This document shows positions 33,587 through 43,431 of a stretch of DNA of 51,735 nt, piece by piece. Both the position numbers and the translations under genes were made by a program. The first letter of the stretch is position 1, and each line of letters starts with the position of its first letter. Origin of the DNA: an uncultured Puniceicoccaceae bacterium (GTDB lineage Bacteria; Verrucomicrobiota; Verrucomicrobiia; Opitutales; Coraliomargaritaceae). The notes beneath the pieces were generated by a model. The model was not told the origin of the DNA. It was given only the letters and a program-made list of their open reading frames with translations, and searched no databases. The stretch spans positions 1 through 51,735 of the forward strand of contig CAJQOS010000017.1 of NCBI GenBank assembly GCA_905479975.1, read 5' to 3'.

Positions 33587-35278
33587 CTACAGCTCGATGT
33601 TTTTCATCAACGTCGACGGTGCTGCAGTAGAACCGGCTTCGAGTATGAGTTTGCGGCGGAACGGGCGCAGGTGCATGACCTTGAGCATTGCGGTAAAGAG
33701 GATGCCGAACAGTGTGGAGGCATAAGCGGCCATCAGGCTGGCTTCGACGATGCCGACAGCGACCAGAATCAGTGACAGGACGGTGCCGCCGAGGCCGACA
33801 TAGAGCCCGAAGTCGAAGAGGTTTTCTTCGTTCTCCAGCAGCTTGATTTTCATTTCGGCGCTGAGTTGTTGTTTCGAGACTTCCCGCAGCTTGATTAAGC
33901 AGAAGGAATAGATGACGAGCTGTATGATGAAAAACAGTGCGAGCACGAGGAGGGTGACTTGGTTGAGTTCTTGCATGGCTTTGACGGGTGATTTGATTGC
34001 TGAAAGTGAGTCGGCGACGGCGAATTCAATACGCGGCGTGTTGTCGGGGGCGGTTTCTTGTGATTTGAGAATGTCCGGCTCGAAGAAAGTCCAGACGGTG
34101 AGCACGACGACTAAACTGATGAGGACATCGCGCGCCATAACCATCGGGTTGGTGCGCGAGACGGGGGTGATGTTGCCGATGCTGCTGCGCCACGCACTGC
34201 CCATCGCAAACGCGAAGGCCAGACCGGCGAGGAAGAGTAGGGCGAATTTGAGCAGCTGACCGAGTGAGTTTTGTTGCAGTGTGATGGCTGCAAAACTTTC
34301 GGGGCGATAGGGAGCCAGGTAGCTCAAAACGGTGGCAGGCAGTGCAGAGGGGCGGTAGATCGGTTGATTTGATTGGATCAGGTGGCTGACGGCGTCGGGG
34401 CCATTACGCAGGGCCAGATCGATATCCCGATCCCCCGTTTCGCTGTGCTCGGCTAGATACGTGTAGAGACCGTCCGGATCTTGGGCGAAGAGCAGTGCGG
34501 TGAAGTTTTCGGCGACGCGCTTGGGCTGTGCGCGGAAGAGTGAGGCCATTTGCGACCAATCGCTGAGCGTGTGGGTCATTTCGGCTAGGCTGGCGAGGGA
34601 GCGGTAGTCGAGTTGACGGCCGAGCGAGAGGGTGCCGATTACGAAGTCTTCGCAGGCGATGACGGCATCGGGGTTTCGGTTGGCTGCGAGTGTGGCTAAG
34701 TTGCCGATTTGCTGGGCGAGTGCGGGCTGAAAATGCCCGCCTTCGATGAGTAACGCCAAGGTGAGCACTCCAGAGTCGTAGGGCGCGCCCGCTGCGTGGC
34801 TGGCTGGGTGTAAGCGTAGTAGGCCGCTTAGGTCGCGAATGTTGAGGAGCGCGACGATGTTGCGGTTATTGGAGGCGGCCAGTGTCGTGCTGAGTGCCGC
34901 GCGCTCGCTGCGCGGTAGCAGTTGAGGGATGACTGCCTCTGCGCGGCGTGAGTTTACGCTGGCCTTTAGGTAATCCTCAAAACTGCGGTCAGGGCCACCG
35001 GTCAGCGAGAATTCGGGGTTCTTCTGGAGTAGCTCTGCTATACGTGCTTGAAGCAGTGGTTCTTCGGTCTGCGTGGCTGCGGCAACGCGTTGAGCCGGGC
35101 CCACATAGGCGGCATTCACTTCTTCCCATAGCTTGTCTTCGACGGAAGTTCCGTTGCTGCCTGCCAGTTCGATGACACTTTGGTCGATGGAGCGTATTTG
35201 TGCAGGCACTAGCAATGCCACCATTGCGAGGAAGAGCGCAATGAGCAGTAGAATAATGGTTTTGATAAAGGCGACCAT
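33587..35278 (-). CDS. Multi-helix membrane protein, possible MotA/TolQ-like channel component
   Basis: A 563-residue protein if started at 35278 (MVAFIKTIILLLIALFLAM); in-frame sequence upstream of it reads through repeat-like DNA and is unlikely to be coding. One N-terminal helix is followed by a ~320-residue soluble, Ala/Leu-rich helical region. About four further helices cluster at the C-terminus, near 350-375, 400-420, 460-485 and 505-550. The last segment, GLYVGLGGTVLSLILVAVG then AAYASTLFGILFTAM, recalls the Gly-rich helices and the Ala-x-x-Thr-x-x-Gly pattern of MotA/TolQ/ExbB. Together with the downstream Asp-in-membrane protein it may form an ion-driven complex. No database family was recognised with certainty. 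Confidence 0.72.
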   Translation of the reverse strand: MVAFIKTIILLLIALFLAMVALLVPAQIRSIDQSVIELAGSNGTSVEDKLWEEVNAAYVGPAQRVAAATQTEEPLLQARIAELLQKNPEFSLTGGPDRSFEDYLKASVNSRRAEAVIPQLLPRSERAALSTTLAASNNRNIVALLNIRDLSGLLRLHPASHAAGAPYDSGVLTLALLIEGGHFQPALAQQIGNLATLAANRNPDAVIACEDFVIGTLSLGRQLDYRSLASLAEMTHTLSDWSQMASLFRAQPKRVAENFTALLFAQDPDGLYTYLAEHSETGDRDIDLALRNGPDAVSHLIQSNQPIYRPSALPATVLSYLAPYRPESFAAITLQQNSLGQLLKFALLFLAGLAFAFAMGSAWRSSIGNITPVSRTNPMVMARDVLISLVVVLTVWTFFEPDILKSQETAPDNTPRIEFAVADSLSAIKSPVKAMQELNQVTLLVLALFFIIQLVIYSFCLIKLREVSKQQLSAEMKIKLLENEENLFDFGLYVGLGGTVLSLILVAVGIVEASLMAAYASTLFGILFTAMLKVMHLRPFRRKLILEAGSTAAPSTLMKNIEL

Positions 35279-35610
35279 GAGTTGATGTTGGTCAAACTTT
35301 GGACAGAACGGTTCCAGTGGCAAGACGTAGATTTTGGGAATTGTTAATAGTCGCAGTCGGGATGGCGGCTCAGGACGCTTCGCTCGAACACTCAAGGTCC
35401 AAGTTAGAACGCTCATCCTTGTGCGTTGAACGTTGAACGTTTCATGTTGAGCGTTCATTCCATCAGGCACATCTCCTCGGAAATATCGCTGATTTGCCCA
35501 AACGCCGGCAATGCAACGAATGCCCCGCAAGTTTTCATCGGCGCTGGCCGCTACGGCGGAGTGCCAGTTAAGAGTTGCCAGATCGTGGGGATGCACCGTT
35601 TTCTCAGTCC
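35279..35610. other. 332-base intergenic region with AACGTTGA repeats
   Basis: No gene is supported here. Around 35426-35458 it contains several overlapping copies of GTTGAACGTT-type words. The region lies between the divergent starts of the membrane protein (minus) and the methyltransferase (plus), so both promoters should be in it, but no good -35/-10 pair was identified. Confidence 0.6.
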
Positions 35611-36357
35611 ATGGATCGCGAAACTGTGCTCAAATATTTTGATTCTGAATCTGTGGTGGATCACTACGCTAAGGCAGCAGCGCGGCTAGGCCTCTGGGAG
35701 TCGGAGGAAAAGATCTTTACCCGCGTCTTTGCGCAGACCGATTCGTTGCTGGAGCTTGGCTGTGGAGCTGGGCGTATTGCGTTTGGCTTACATGAGCTGG
35801 GCTATCAGAATATCATGGCGACGGACTATTCGGCGGAAATGATCAAGCGAGCGCGGCACCTTTCGACCTTGTTGGAATGCAATATGCCGCTTCGCGTGTG
35901 TGACGCCACGGATCTAGAGTTCGAAGATAATGTCTTTGATGGCGCGATCTTCGGGTTCAACGGTTTGATGCAGATCCCGCAGGCCGCGCAGCGCGAGCAG
36001 GCGCTGAGTGAAATCTTCCGCGTCATTAGGCCGGGCGGGTGGTTTGTGTTTACCTCGCATGATCGCGATCGCTCGCCGCATCGCAGTTTTTGGATACAAG
36101 AGGAGCAACGCTGGCAACAAGCCGAGCAATCCTCCGAACTCGATGATTTTGGTGACCGCACAGAAACGACTGCGGACGGTGCACATTATATGCATGTGCC
36201 CTCGATGCAGGAAATGGACGCGGTGCTGGAACGTGTCGGTTTCCGGGTCGAAGCCACGGTGATGCGCTCGCAGCTAGCGCACGAGTCGTCGGAGGTCGAT
36301 GATTTCTCCGACGACTGCCGCTTCTGGGTGGTGCAAACGCCGGAGGTCTCTGACTAA
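35611..36357 (+). CDS. Class I SAM-dependent methyltransferase
   Basis: A 248-residue protein with start at 35611 ([20 protein letters not shown]). The SAM-binding motif I is [16 protein letters not shown], followed by an acidic motif II in MATDYSAEM, a [14 protein letters not shown] motif and [13 protein letters not shown]. The family covers small-molecule, lipid and protein methyltransferases, and the substrate cannot be inferred. The last three bases overlap the radC stop codon on the other strand, so the two genes are convergent and abut. Confidence 0.87.
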   Translation: MDRETVLKYFDSESVVDHYAKAAARLGLWESEEKIFTRVFAQTDSLLELGCGAGRIAFGLHELGYQNIMATDYSAEMIKRARHLSTLLECNMPLRVCDATDLEFEDNVFDGAIFGFNGLMQIPQAAQREQALSEIFRVIRPGGWFVFTSHDRDRSPHRSFWIQEEQRWQQAEQSSELDDFGDRTETTADGAHYMHVPSMQEMDAVLERVGFRVEATVMRSQLAHESSEVDDFSDDCRFWVVQTPEVSD

Positions 36358-37073
36358 ATCAAGCCTGCCTCGTTGAAGCTGTAAAACCCGATGCCATGGG
36401 GGTCTTTGTTTTTCTGGCCGACGACAATATGGTCGATCAAATCGATGCCGATGATTTTGGCGGCTTCGCGGAGTTGGCGGGTGACTTGTATATCGGCACG
36501 ACTGGGAGCTGGATCGCCGCTGGGATGGTTGTGCACCGCGATGATGGCTGAGGCGCTGAGCTTAATGGCGTCTTTGAAAACTTCTCTTGGATGCACTAAA
36601 CAGGAAGAGGCCGTGCCTTTCGACACTTCGATGCGCTGAATGAGGCGGTTCTTACGATCCAGACAGAGCGCCCAGAAATGTTCGACTTCTTTGCCTGCGA
36701 TCAATGTGCGAAAATGGCGAGCGACCACTTCTGCCGCATCGAAGATCGTTTCGACCGAGTCGTCTTCTTTCAAAATACGGCGGGCGAAGTCCATCACCGC
36801 CATCAACTGTAGGGATTTAACCGTGCCGATCCCTTTCACTTTACGAAAGTCTGCGGCGCTCCAACGCAGTAGATTCGTGAGCGAGCCAGCGTCTTGCAGG
36901 AGCTCTGAGCACATGGAGACGATGTCGATCCCAGGTTGACCGGTTCGCAGAATCATCGCGAGCAGTTCGCTGTCGCTCAGCGCTTCAGCGCCGTGTTTCG
37001 CGAGTCGCTCTTGGGGGCGCTCGCTGGCGACCATGTCCTTCATGCGTCGATTTGTGGGATATAGCATGCTCAT
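36354..37073 (-). CDS. radC: RadC-family JAB/MPN domain protein
   Basis: A 239-residue protein of usual RadC length. The N-terminal helix-hairpin-helix-like domain includes [20 protein letters not shown] and [13 protein letters not shown]. The C-terminal JAB domain has the metal-binding motif [17 protein letters not shown] (about residues 185-200), with an upstream Glu in [10 protein letters not shown]. RadC was named for DNA repair, but its biochemical role remains unclear; it is often called a DNA-associated metalloprotein. It is convergent with the preceding methyltransferase. Confidence 0.95.
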   Translation of the reverse strand: MSMLYPTNRRMKDMVASERPQERLAKHGAEALSDSELLAMILRTGQPGIDIVSMCSELLQDAGSLTNLLRWSAADFRKVKGIGTVKSLQLMAVMDFARRILKEDDSVETIFDAAEVVARHFRTLIAGKEVEHFWALCLDRKNRLIQRIEVSKGTASSCLVHPREVFKDAIKLSASAIIAVHNHPSGDPAPSRADIQVTRQLREAAKIIGIDLIDHIVVGQKNKDPHGIGFYSFNEAGLI

Positions 37074-37174
37074 CTGTTCACTTAACTTGGTGCGCTTTTT
37101 AATTTTTGCAATCCCGAAGCGTCAGTTGTCAGATTTCGGTGGAGATTCTTAGAAATCCGTGCAAGTTCGCCCTC

Positions 37175-38329
37175 GTGAAATTTACACCTGTAAAACCGAG
37201 CCTGTTTGGCGAAACCTTGGAAAGTCTGAAAGAGAGCGTTGTCGCGGCGGGCTTTCCTGCGTTCCGCGCGAAGCAGGTCATGGAATGGCTCTATAAGAAA
37301 CGCGTCGATGAGTGGGATGCGATGAGCAACCTGCCGAAGGCGTTTCGTGCGTGGTTGGATGAGAATTACATTATGTATCCGACCGATTCGCTACTGGATA
37401 AGCGCTCGGACGATGTGACACAGAAGTTCTTATTGCAACTGGAGGACGGGGCGCTGATCGAGACCGTCTTGATTCGTGCGCCGCAGACAGGCGTCGGTCA
37501 GGAGAGCTCGCGCAAAACAGTGTGTGTGTCGATCCAGGTGGGCTGCGCGTATGGTTGCAAATTCTGTGCGTCGGGCTTGGCTGGTTTTAAGCGCAATCTG
37601 ATGGCGGCCGAGGTCGTCTCTCAGTTGATGCACATCTGTAAAATGGAGGATGCGCATACCAAGCGCGCGAAGGAGGAAATCGCGTCCTTCGATAATATCG
37701 TGTTCATGGGCATGGGTGAACCGCTCGCGAATTACGATTCGCTGGTGCAGACCATCAAGATTTTGAATGCAGACTGGGGGCTGAATTTCGGTGCGCGTCG
37801 CATCACGGTGTCCACTTCAGGGCTCGCGCCGAGGATCATGCAATTGGCCGAGGAGGGCGTTGCCGTGCGTCTGGCAATTTCACTCCATGGCGCGACGAAC
37901 GAAGTGCGCAGCCAGATCATGCCGGTGAATAAAAAATACCCACTGGAAGAACTGATCCCTGCGGCGAAGGCATTCAAAGATCGTCACGGGCGTATGTTGA
38001 CGCTCGAATTTATTATGATCGAGGACATCAACGACAGCCTCGATCAGGCCAAGGAGTTGACCAAGATCGCACGTGAGCTGCATGCGCACGTGAACTGCAT
38101 TCCTTACAATAAGGTGGAAGGGCTTGAGTGGAAACGCCCGAGTGTGCGCCGCCAAGATGCGTTCGTGGATGTGCTGCGTAAAGGCGGCGTCTCAGTGACG
38201 ATCCGCCGCGAGAAGGGCCACGACATTAATGCGGCCTGCGGCCAGCTACGCTTGAAAACCGAAAAGGCGATGGCTGAAGCGGAATCGAAGCCAAGCAGCC
38301 CGTATGTGGATCCGAAGGCTGGTTGTTGA
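37175..38329 (+). CDS. rlmN: 23S rRNA (adenine2503-C2)/tRNA methyltransferase RlmN
   Basis: A 384-residue radical SAM enzyme if started at GTG 37175 (MKFTPVKPSLFGETLE); an in-frame TTG 23 codons upstream is less likely. The iron-sulfur motif C-x3-C-x2-C appears as GCAYGCKFCASGLAG. The GxGEP-like VFMGMGEPLANYD, the ISLHGATNEVR segment and a late Cys in NAACGQLR (the methyl-carrying Cys) are present. It makes m2A at 23S position 2503 and in some tRNAs, improving translational fidelity. RlmN is separated from Cfr-type resistance enzymes by the length and context; housekeeping function is expected. Confidence 0.95.
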   Translation: MKFTPVKPSLFGETLESLKESVVAAGFPAFRAKQVMEWLYKKRVDEWDAMSNLPKAFRAWLDENYIMYPTDSLLDKRSDDVTQKFLLQLEDGALIETVLIRAPQTGVGQESSRKTVCVSIQVGCAYGCKFCASGLAGFKRNLMAAEVVSQLMHICKMEDAHTKRAKEEIASFDNIVFMGMGEPLANYDSLVQTIKILNADWGLNFGARRITVSTSGLAPRIMQLAEEGVAVRLAISLHGATNEVRSQIMPVNKKYPLEELIPAAKAFKDRHGRMLTLEFIMIEDINDSLDQAKELTKIARELHAHVNCIPYNKVEGLEWKRPSVRRQDAFVDVLRKGGVSVTIRREKGHDINAACGQLRLKTEKAMAEAESKPSSPYVDPKAGC

Positions 38330-38354
38330 ATGACGTGAGACTGCATGCCTGTGT

Positions 38355-38376
38355 CACTACCACTACCACTACCACT
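38355..38376. repeat. (CACTAC) tandem microrepeat
   Basis: About three and a half perfect CACTAC units lie in the 69-base gap between the convergent rlmN and thioesterase genes. It belongs in style with the other short GTG/CAC-rich intergenic repeats of this window. Confidence 0.6.
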
Positions 38377-38398
38377 CCTCACTCCGTGCGGTGCACGA

Positions 38399-38827
38399 CT
38401 ACAGCTCAATCGGCTCCGCATCCTTCGGCTTCCACGCGGCGTCGATTTTTTCGAGGAATTCTTCCGGAGGGCGCAGGCCTTTGCCGTTGGCATTCATGAA
38501 GCCGTGGCTGGTGGAGCCTGTCGCTAGTAAGGTGTCGCCGCGGCGCACTTCGTAGTCGAAGCGGAAGCGGGCGCGGGGCTTTTCGCGCATGAATAAGTGG
38601 ATGTCTAGGCGGTCGTCGAAGCGAGCCGGGCGTTTATACTCGGCGCTGGCTGTGAGGACGGGGAGTCGTAGGCCGCGCTCCTCGATCTCTAAGTAGGGGA
38701 TGCCGATCTGGTCGAGCATCAGGATGCGGGCGGTTTCGAACCATACCAGATAGTTGCTGTGGTAAACCACGTCCATGCGGTCGGTTTCGGCGTAGCGAAC
38801 ACGTATGTGCGAAATTGTGTGAATCAT
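38399..38827 (-). CDS. ybgC: YbgC-type acyl-CoA thioesterase (4HBT hotdog family)
   Basis: A 142-residue single hotdog-fold enzyme with start at 38827 (MIHTISHIRVRYAETDR). The active-site stretch YAETDRMDVVYHSNYLVWFE matches the Y-x-D/E-T-D ... VYHxNY motif of YbgC-like thioesterases. A mid-protein YKRPARFDDRLDIHL and an SHGFMNANGKGLRPPEEF tail complete the fold. It hydrolyses short acyl-CoA or acyl-ACP thioesters. In proteobacteria ybgC is near tol-pal, but here it is next to rlmN instead. Sequence upstream of 38827 in the same frame is low-complexity and not coding. Confidence 0.9.
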   Translation of the reverse strand: MIHTISHIRVRYAETDRMDVVYHSNYLVWFETARILMLDQIGIPYLEIEERGLRLPVLTASAEYKRPARFDDRLDIHLFMREKPRARFRFDYEVRRGDTLLATGSTSHGFMNANGKGLRPPEEFLEKIDAAWKPKDAEPIEL

Positions 38828-38920
38828 TGTGTGGCAGTGTGTGGAGTGCTGTGGAAGGTGTGAAGAGTGAAATGAGTGGTGTGTGTATTTAACCGTGGTT
38901 TTGAAATACGCTGGGTTAGG

Positions 38921-38935
38921 TACACACACACACAG
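38921..38935. repeat. (AC)n dinucleotide run
   Basis: A seven-unit AC/CA run lies in the 151-base divergent gap between the thioesterase and the prodomain-like protein. The left half of the same gap (38828-38885) is GT-rich with many GTGTGG-type words on the plus strand. Confidence 0.6.
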
Positions 38936-38978
38936 ACTTGCCTTGCTCGGATTTCCGTTTCACGGTGCGCGCCTATCT

Positions 38979-39536
38979 ATGAAAAAATTTGATCGAATCT
39001 TTATATATATAGTGGGCTTCATTTTGGGCTCGCTGCTGGTGTCGATGATTATGAAGCGGCGTGCGCTTAAAGAGGAGGCGAGCGTAGATCCGTGGGTGAT
39101 GCATAATGCGGCGGCAGTCGAAGCGGGCGCGGAAGGCTTGCCAGAGGGATTGCCGGAGGTGATCCAAATTGGTAAGATTCTGGACTTCGGCTATTTGCCG
39201 AACGAAGCGGAGGCGCAGAGCAGGGTCTGGCATCTGAATTTTGAGGAAAGCTATCCGTATGTCCGGGTCGAGGAGGACCTGTCCACTGGCGATTTTTCTT
39301 ACATGGCGGCAGATCAGGTTTTGATCGAATTGGCGGACGACGTGGATGTGACGGCGCTCAAGCCAATGCTCGACGAGTTGGGCTTGCGTTTGCGAATGTT
39401 TAACCGAAAAGACCAGATTGCGGTGGTGGGAGTCTTGACCACGCAAATTGATGCCGTGCCAGCTACAATTGAGGCGTTGCAGCCATATTCGGAGCTATTT
39501 CGAGCGGTTGGGCCGGATGTGATCGAATTCAAATAG
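38979..39536 (+). CDS. Membrane-anchored protein with subtilase-prodomain-like region
   Basis: A 185-residue protein starting at 38979 (MKKFDRIFIYIVGFILGSLL). One N-terminal membrane helix (~6-26) is followed by a basic stop (KRRALKEE) and a soluble region. The last ~80 residues (VLIELADDVDVTALKPML, LGLRLRMF, then an Ala/Glu helix ending AVGPDVIEF) resemble the ferredoxin-like prodomains of subtilases and I9 inhibitors, which read V-x-L ... LGL ... VGPD. No protease domain follows. It may be a free-standing inhibitor or chaperone, or simply share the fold. No family name can be given with certainty. Confidence 0.72.
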   Translation: MKKFDRIFIYIVGFILGSLLVSMIMKRRALKEEASVDPWVMHNAAAVEAGAEGLPEGLPEVIQIGKILDFGYLPNEAEAQSRVWHLNFEESYPYVRVEEDLSTGDFSYMAADQVLIELADDVDVTALKPMLDELGLRLRMFNRKDQIAVVGVLTTQIDAVPATIEALQPYSELFRAVGPDVIEFK

Positions 39537-39651
39537 GCCTCCGCAGATCGCCTGATGCCTGATTTTACGAGGCTGGGCGTGGGATTTCGCCGTAATTTCG
39601 TTAAAAATATGCCAGAGAGGCGAGATATGGCTTCTTAGAGCAACATAGGCA

Positions 39652-39681
39652 TTGACCGAAAAAAACCTTTCCACTTTTATA
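39652..39681 (+). promoter_or_regulatory. Possible sigma-70 promoter of tig
   Basis: TTGACC at 39652-39657 and TTTATA at 39676-39681 with an 18-base spacer lie about 50 bases before the trigger factor start. No clear Shine-Dalgarno precedes the ATG (the leader ends in an AT-rich TTATTTTT). Confidence 0.45.
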
Positions 39682-39730
39682 GCCCGCTTTTTCCTACACC
39701 TGCCCATTTTGGGCGATACCAATTATTTTT

Positions 39731-41068
<1,338 letters not shown>

Positions 41069-41095
41069 GTTGATTTATTCAAAGCACTGGATAAC

Positions 41096-41124
41096 CTGCG
41101 GCAGGCGACTAAGGCCTGCCGCAG
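41096..41124 (+). terminator. Strong hairpin between tig and clpP
   Basis: CTGCGGCAGGC (41096-41106) and GCCTGCCGCAG (41114-41124) form a perfect 11-base stem with a 7-base loop. The following ACTCTTTATC is only weakly T-rich, so it may act as a partial terminator or as a processing/stability element inside a tig-clpP-clpX transcript. Confidence 0.6.
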
Positions 41125-41154
41125 ACTCTTTATCATCATTATTTATAAACTATC

Positions 41155-41751
41155 GTGAGTTACGTTCCACTACCTACAGTCTATGAGCGCGAGGGGCGCA
41201 CCGAGCGCGCTTGGGATATTTACAGCCGCCTACTGCGTGATCGCATCATTTTTATCGGCACGCCGATCAATGACTTCGTCGCCAATGCCGTGGTTGCGCA
41301 GATGCTCTTCCTCCAGATGGAGGATCCTAAAAAGGACATCAGCCTGTATATCAATTCCCCGGGCGGTAGCGTCACAGATGGAATGGCGATCTACGATACG
41401 ATGAATTTCCTCCAGTGTGACATCGTCACATACTGTGTGGGGCAGGCCGCCAGCATGGCGACGTTGCTACTCGCAGCCGGCACCAAGGGGAAGCGCTATG
41501 CGCTGCCAAATAGCCGTGTGATGATGCACCAACCAACAGGTGGTGCGACTGGTCAGACTTCTGACATCTCCATTGCTGCGAAGGAGATCCTCCGCTGGCG
41601 CGCGCAGATGAACGAATTGATGGCAGGTCACACCAATAAAACTGCAGAAGAAATCGCCGCCGATACGGATCGCGACTTCTATCTGACAGCAAAAGACGCA
41701 TTGGCCTACGGGATCGTCGATAAGGTGATCGAAAACAAGCCAAGCGCTTAA
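41155..41751 (+). CDS. clpP: ATP-dependent Clp protease proteolytic subunit
   Basis: A 198-residue serine peptidase starting at GTG 41155 ([20 protein letters not shown]). The catalytic Ser is residue 100 in CVGQAASMA and the catalytic His is 125 in VMMHQPTGG. The catalytic Asp lies in the ADTDRD segment (about 171). [17 protein letters not shown] forms the oxyanion region. Fourteen subunits form the degradation chamber that works with ClpX, encoded 28 bases downstream. There is no long propeptide. The use of GTG as start is dictated by absence of an upstream in-frame ATG in the gap. Confidence 0.97.
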   Translation: MSYVPLPTVYEREGRTERAWDIYSRLLRDRIIFIGTPINDFVANAVVAQMLFLQMEDPKKDISLYINSPGGSVTDGMAIYDTMNFLQCDIVTYCVGQAASMATLLLAAGTKGKRYALPNSRVMMHQPTGGATGQTSDISIAAKEILRWRAQMNELMAGHTNKTAEEIAADTDRDFYLTAKDALAYGIVDKVIENKPSA

Positions 41752-41779
41752 ACATTTAGGAAAAGAGAATACTACTGAT

Positions 41780-43165
41780 ATGGCAAAATCCACACGGATG
41801 ACTTTTTGCTCGTTTTGCGGCAAAGCGCAGAATGAGGTTCGCAAGATGATCGCAGGCCCCGCCGGTGTGCACATCTGCGATTCGTGCGTATCTGTGTGCA
41901 AGACTATCATTGATCGGGAACTCGCCAGTGCTCCCGAAGAGAGTGAAGTTCAGAAGGATGCTGCAGTTGCGGGGAAGGGGCTCTTTAATGTACTCAAGCC
42001 TGCGCAGATTACATCTGGTTTGGATCAGCATATCATCAGCCAGGATTACGCGAAGCGTGCCCTCGCAGTTGCAGTGTATAATCACTACAAACGCTTACGC
42101 TCTGAAGATCGTATCGAAGGTGCGGCTGAGTTTTCAGAGCTCGATGGCAAGTTTGCCGATGTCCAAGTCGAGAAGAGTAATATCCTGCTGCTCGGCCCGA
42201 CGGGTAGTGGTAAGACACTCCTCGCACGCACCCTTGCTAAGATGCTCGATGTGCCGTTTGCGATCGCTGACGCCACGACTTTGACTGAGGCCGGTTATGT
42301 GGGCGAAGACGTGGAGAACATTGTGCTACGCCTCCTGCAGTCCGCTGATTACGATGTTAAAAAAGCCGAGTGCGGCATCATTTACGTCGACGAGATTGAT
42401 AAGATCGGCCGCAAGACCGATAACGTTTCAATCACACGTGATGTTTCTGGTGAAGGTGTGCAGCAAGCGCTGCTTAAGATTCTTGAAGGCACGGTTTGTA
42501 ATGTGCCGCCACAAGGTGGACGCAAACACCCGAATCAAGAATACATCCAGCTCGATACTTCGAATATTCTCTTCATTTGTGGTGGCGCTTTCGTTGGTCT
42601 CGATAAAATCGTCCAGAGCCGTATCGGCTCTAAGGCGATGGGCTTCGATACACAGCACAATCTGCGTCAGGACGAAGTGCCTCTCAGTGAATTACTCCGC
42701 GATACTCAGCCGGAAGACTTGGTGCACTTCGGTATGATTCCAGAATTTATTGGACGTCTGCCAATGGTTGCCGTGCTCGATGAATTGAGCCGTTCCGATC
42801 TGGAGCACATCTTGCAGAACACGAAGAATTCGTTGCTCAAGCAATACGGGAAGCTCTTTTTGATGGAAGGTGCGAACCTACACTTTACACGCGATGCCGT
42901 CGCAGCGATTGCCGATAAGGCGATTGAGTTGAAGACCGGTGCGCGCGCACTGCGCTCAATTATGGAGCGCATCATGCTCGATGTGATGTATGATCTGCCG
43001 CAGACTGAAAATGTCGATGAGGTGGTGATCAATCGCGCCGTCGTCGAAGGTCGTGGTAAGCCCAAACTCAAACTTCACAAGGTAGCAAAGGCGACTAAGC
43101 CACAGGTTCAGGAATCTGAAACTGCCAATTCGGAAGAAGACAGCAGCCCCGCTGACGCGGCGTAG
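41780..43165 (+). CDS. clpX: Clp protease ATP-binding subunit ClpX
   Basis: A 461-residue AAA+ unfoldase. The N-terminal C4 zinc-binding domain has Cys pairs in CSFCGKAQ and HICDSCV. The AAA+ core has Walker [14 protein letters not shown], Walker [11 protein letters not shown], the pore-loop segment around [10 protein letters not shown], and the [16 protein letters not shown] sensor-2 region. A flexible Ser/Glu-rich tail ends the protein. It selects and unfolds tagged substrates for ClpP. A purine-rich AGGAAAAGAG upstream can serve as Shine-Dalgarno. It is the last gene of the tig-clpP-clpX cluster. Confidence 0.97.
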   Translation: MAKSTRMTFCSFCGKAQNEVRKMIAGPAGVHICDSCVSVCKTIIDRELASAPEESEVQKDAAVAGKGLFNVLKPAQITSGLDQHIISQDYAKRALAVAVYNHYKRLRSEDRIEGAAEFSELDGKFADVQVEKSNILLLGPTGSGKTLLARTLAKMLDVPFAIADATTLTEAGYVGEDVENIVLRLLQSADYDVKKAECGIIYVDEIDKIGRKTDNVSITRDVSGEGVQQALLKILEGTVCNVPPQGGRKHPNQEYIQLDTSNILFICGGAFVGLDKIVQSRIGSKAMGFDTQHNLRQDEVPLSELLRDTQPEDLVHFGMIPEFIGRLPMVAVLDELSRSDLEHILQNTKNSLLKQYGKLFLMEGANLHFTRDAVAAIADKAIELKTGARALRSIMERIMLDVMYDLPQTENVDEVVINRAVVEGRGKPKLKLHKVAKATKPQVQESETANSEEDSSPADAA

Positions 43166-43199
43166 TTCGTCGGCTTTGGGCGCTATTGCTCATTGAACC

Positions 43200-43388
43200 T
43201 TACCCTTCTTCGACCAGAGTCGCGCCTTTGATCAGGCGGCAGAATTCTTTTTTGCTGAGCTGCTTGTGCGTGCCGTCTTTGGTGAAGGCATCCTCCATGA
43301 TCTTAAAGTCCACGGAGAGGCGCTCTAGCTCAACAATGCGAAGATAGGCGGTTTCGTTTTTCCAGATTTGTCCCTGTTTTAGTTTCAT
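43200..43388 (-). CDS. Small conserved-looking protein of unknown function
   Basis: A 62-residue soluble protein starting MKLKQGQIWKNETAYLRIVE. It has mixed charge and no signal peptide, membrane helix or Cys. The pattern (short beta-rich start, then a helical Lys-rich stretch QLSKKEFCRLIKG) suggests a small folded domain. It lies between clpX (convergent) and the cytochrome gene, 43 bases after the cytochrome stop on the same strand. Function is not known. Confidence 0.6.
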   Translation of the reverse strand: MKLKQGQIWKNETAYLRIVELERLSVDFKIMEDAFTKDGTHKQLSKKEFCRLIKGATLVEEG

Positions 43389-43431
43389 TACGATAGTTTG
43401 GTCAGTGTGTTGGTCGGTAGCCGAGGTCTTG

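Noticed and set aside
38355-38376. CACTAC units as a CRISPR or functional tandem array
   Set aside because: It is a 22-base microrepeat in a convergent gap; too short and without spacers.
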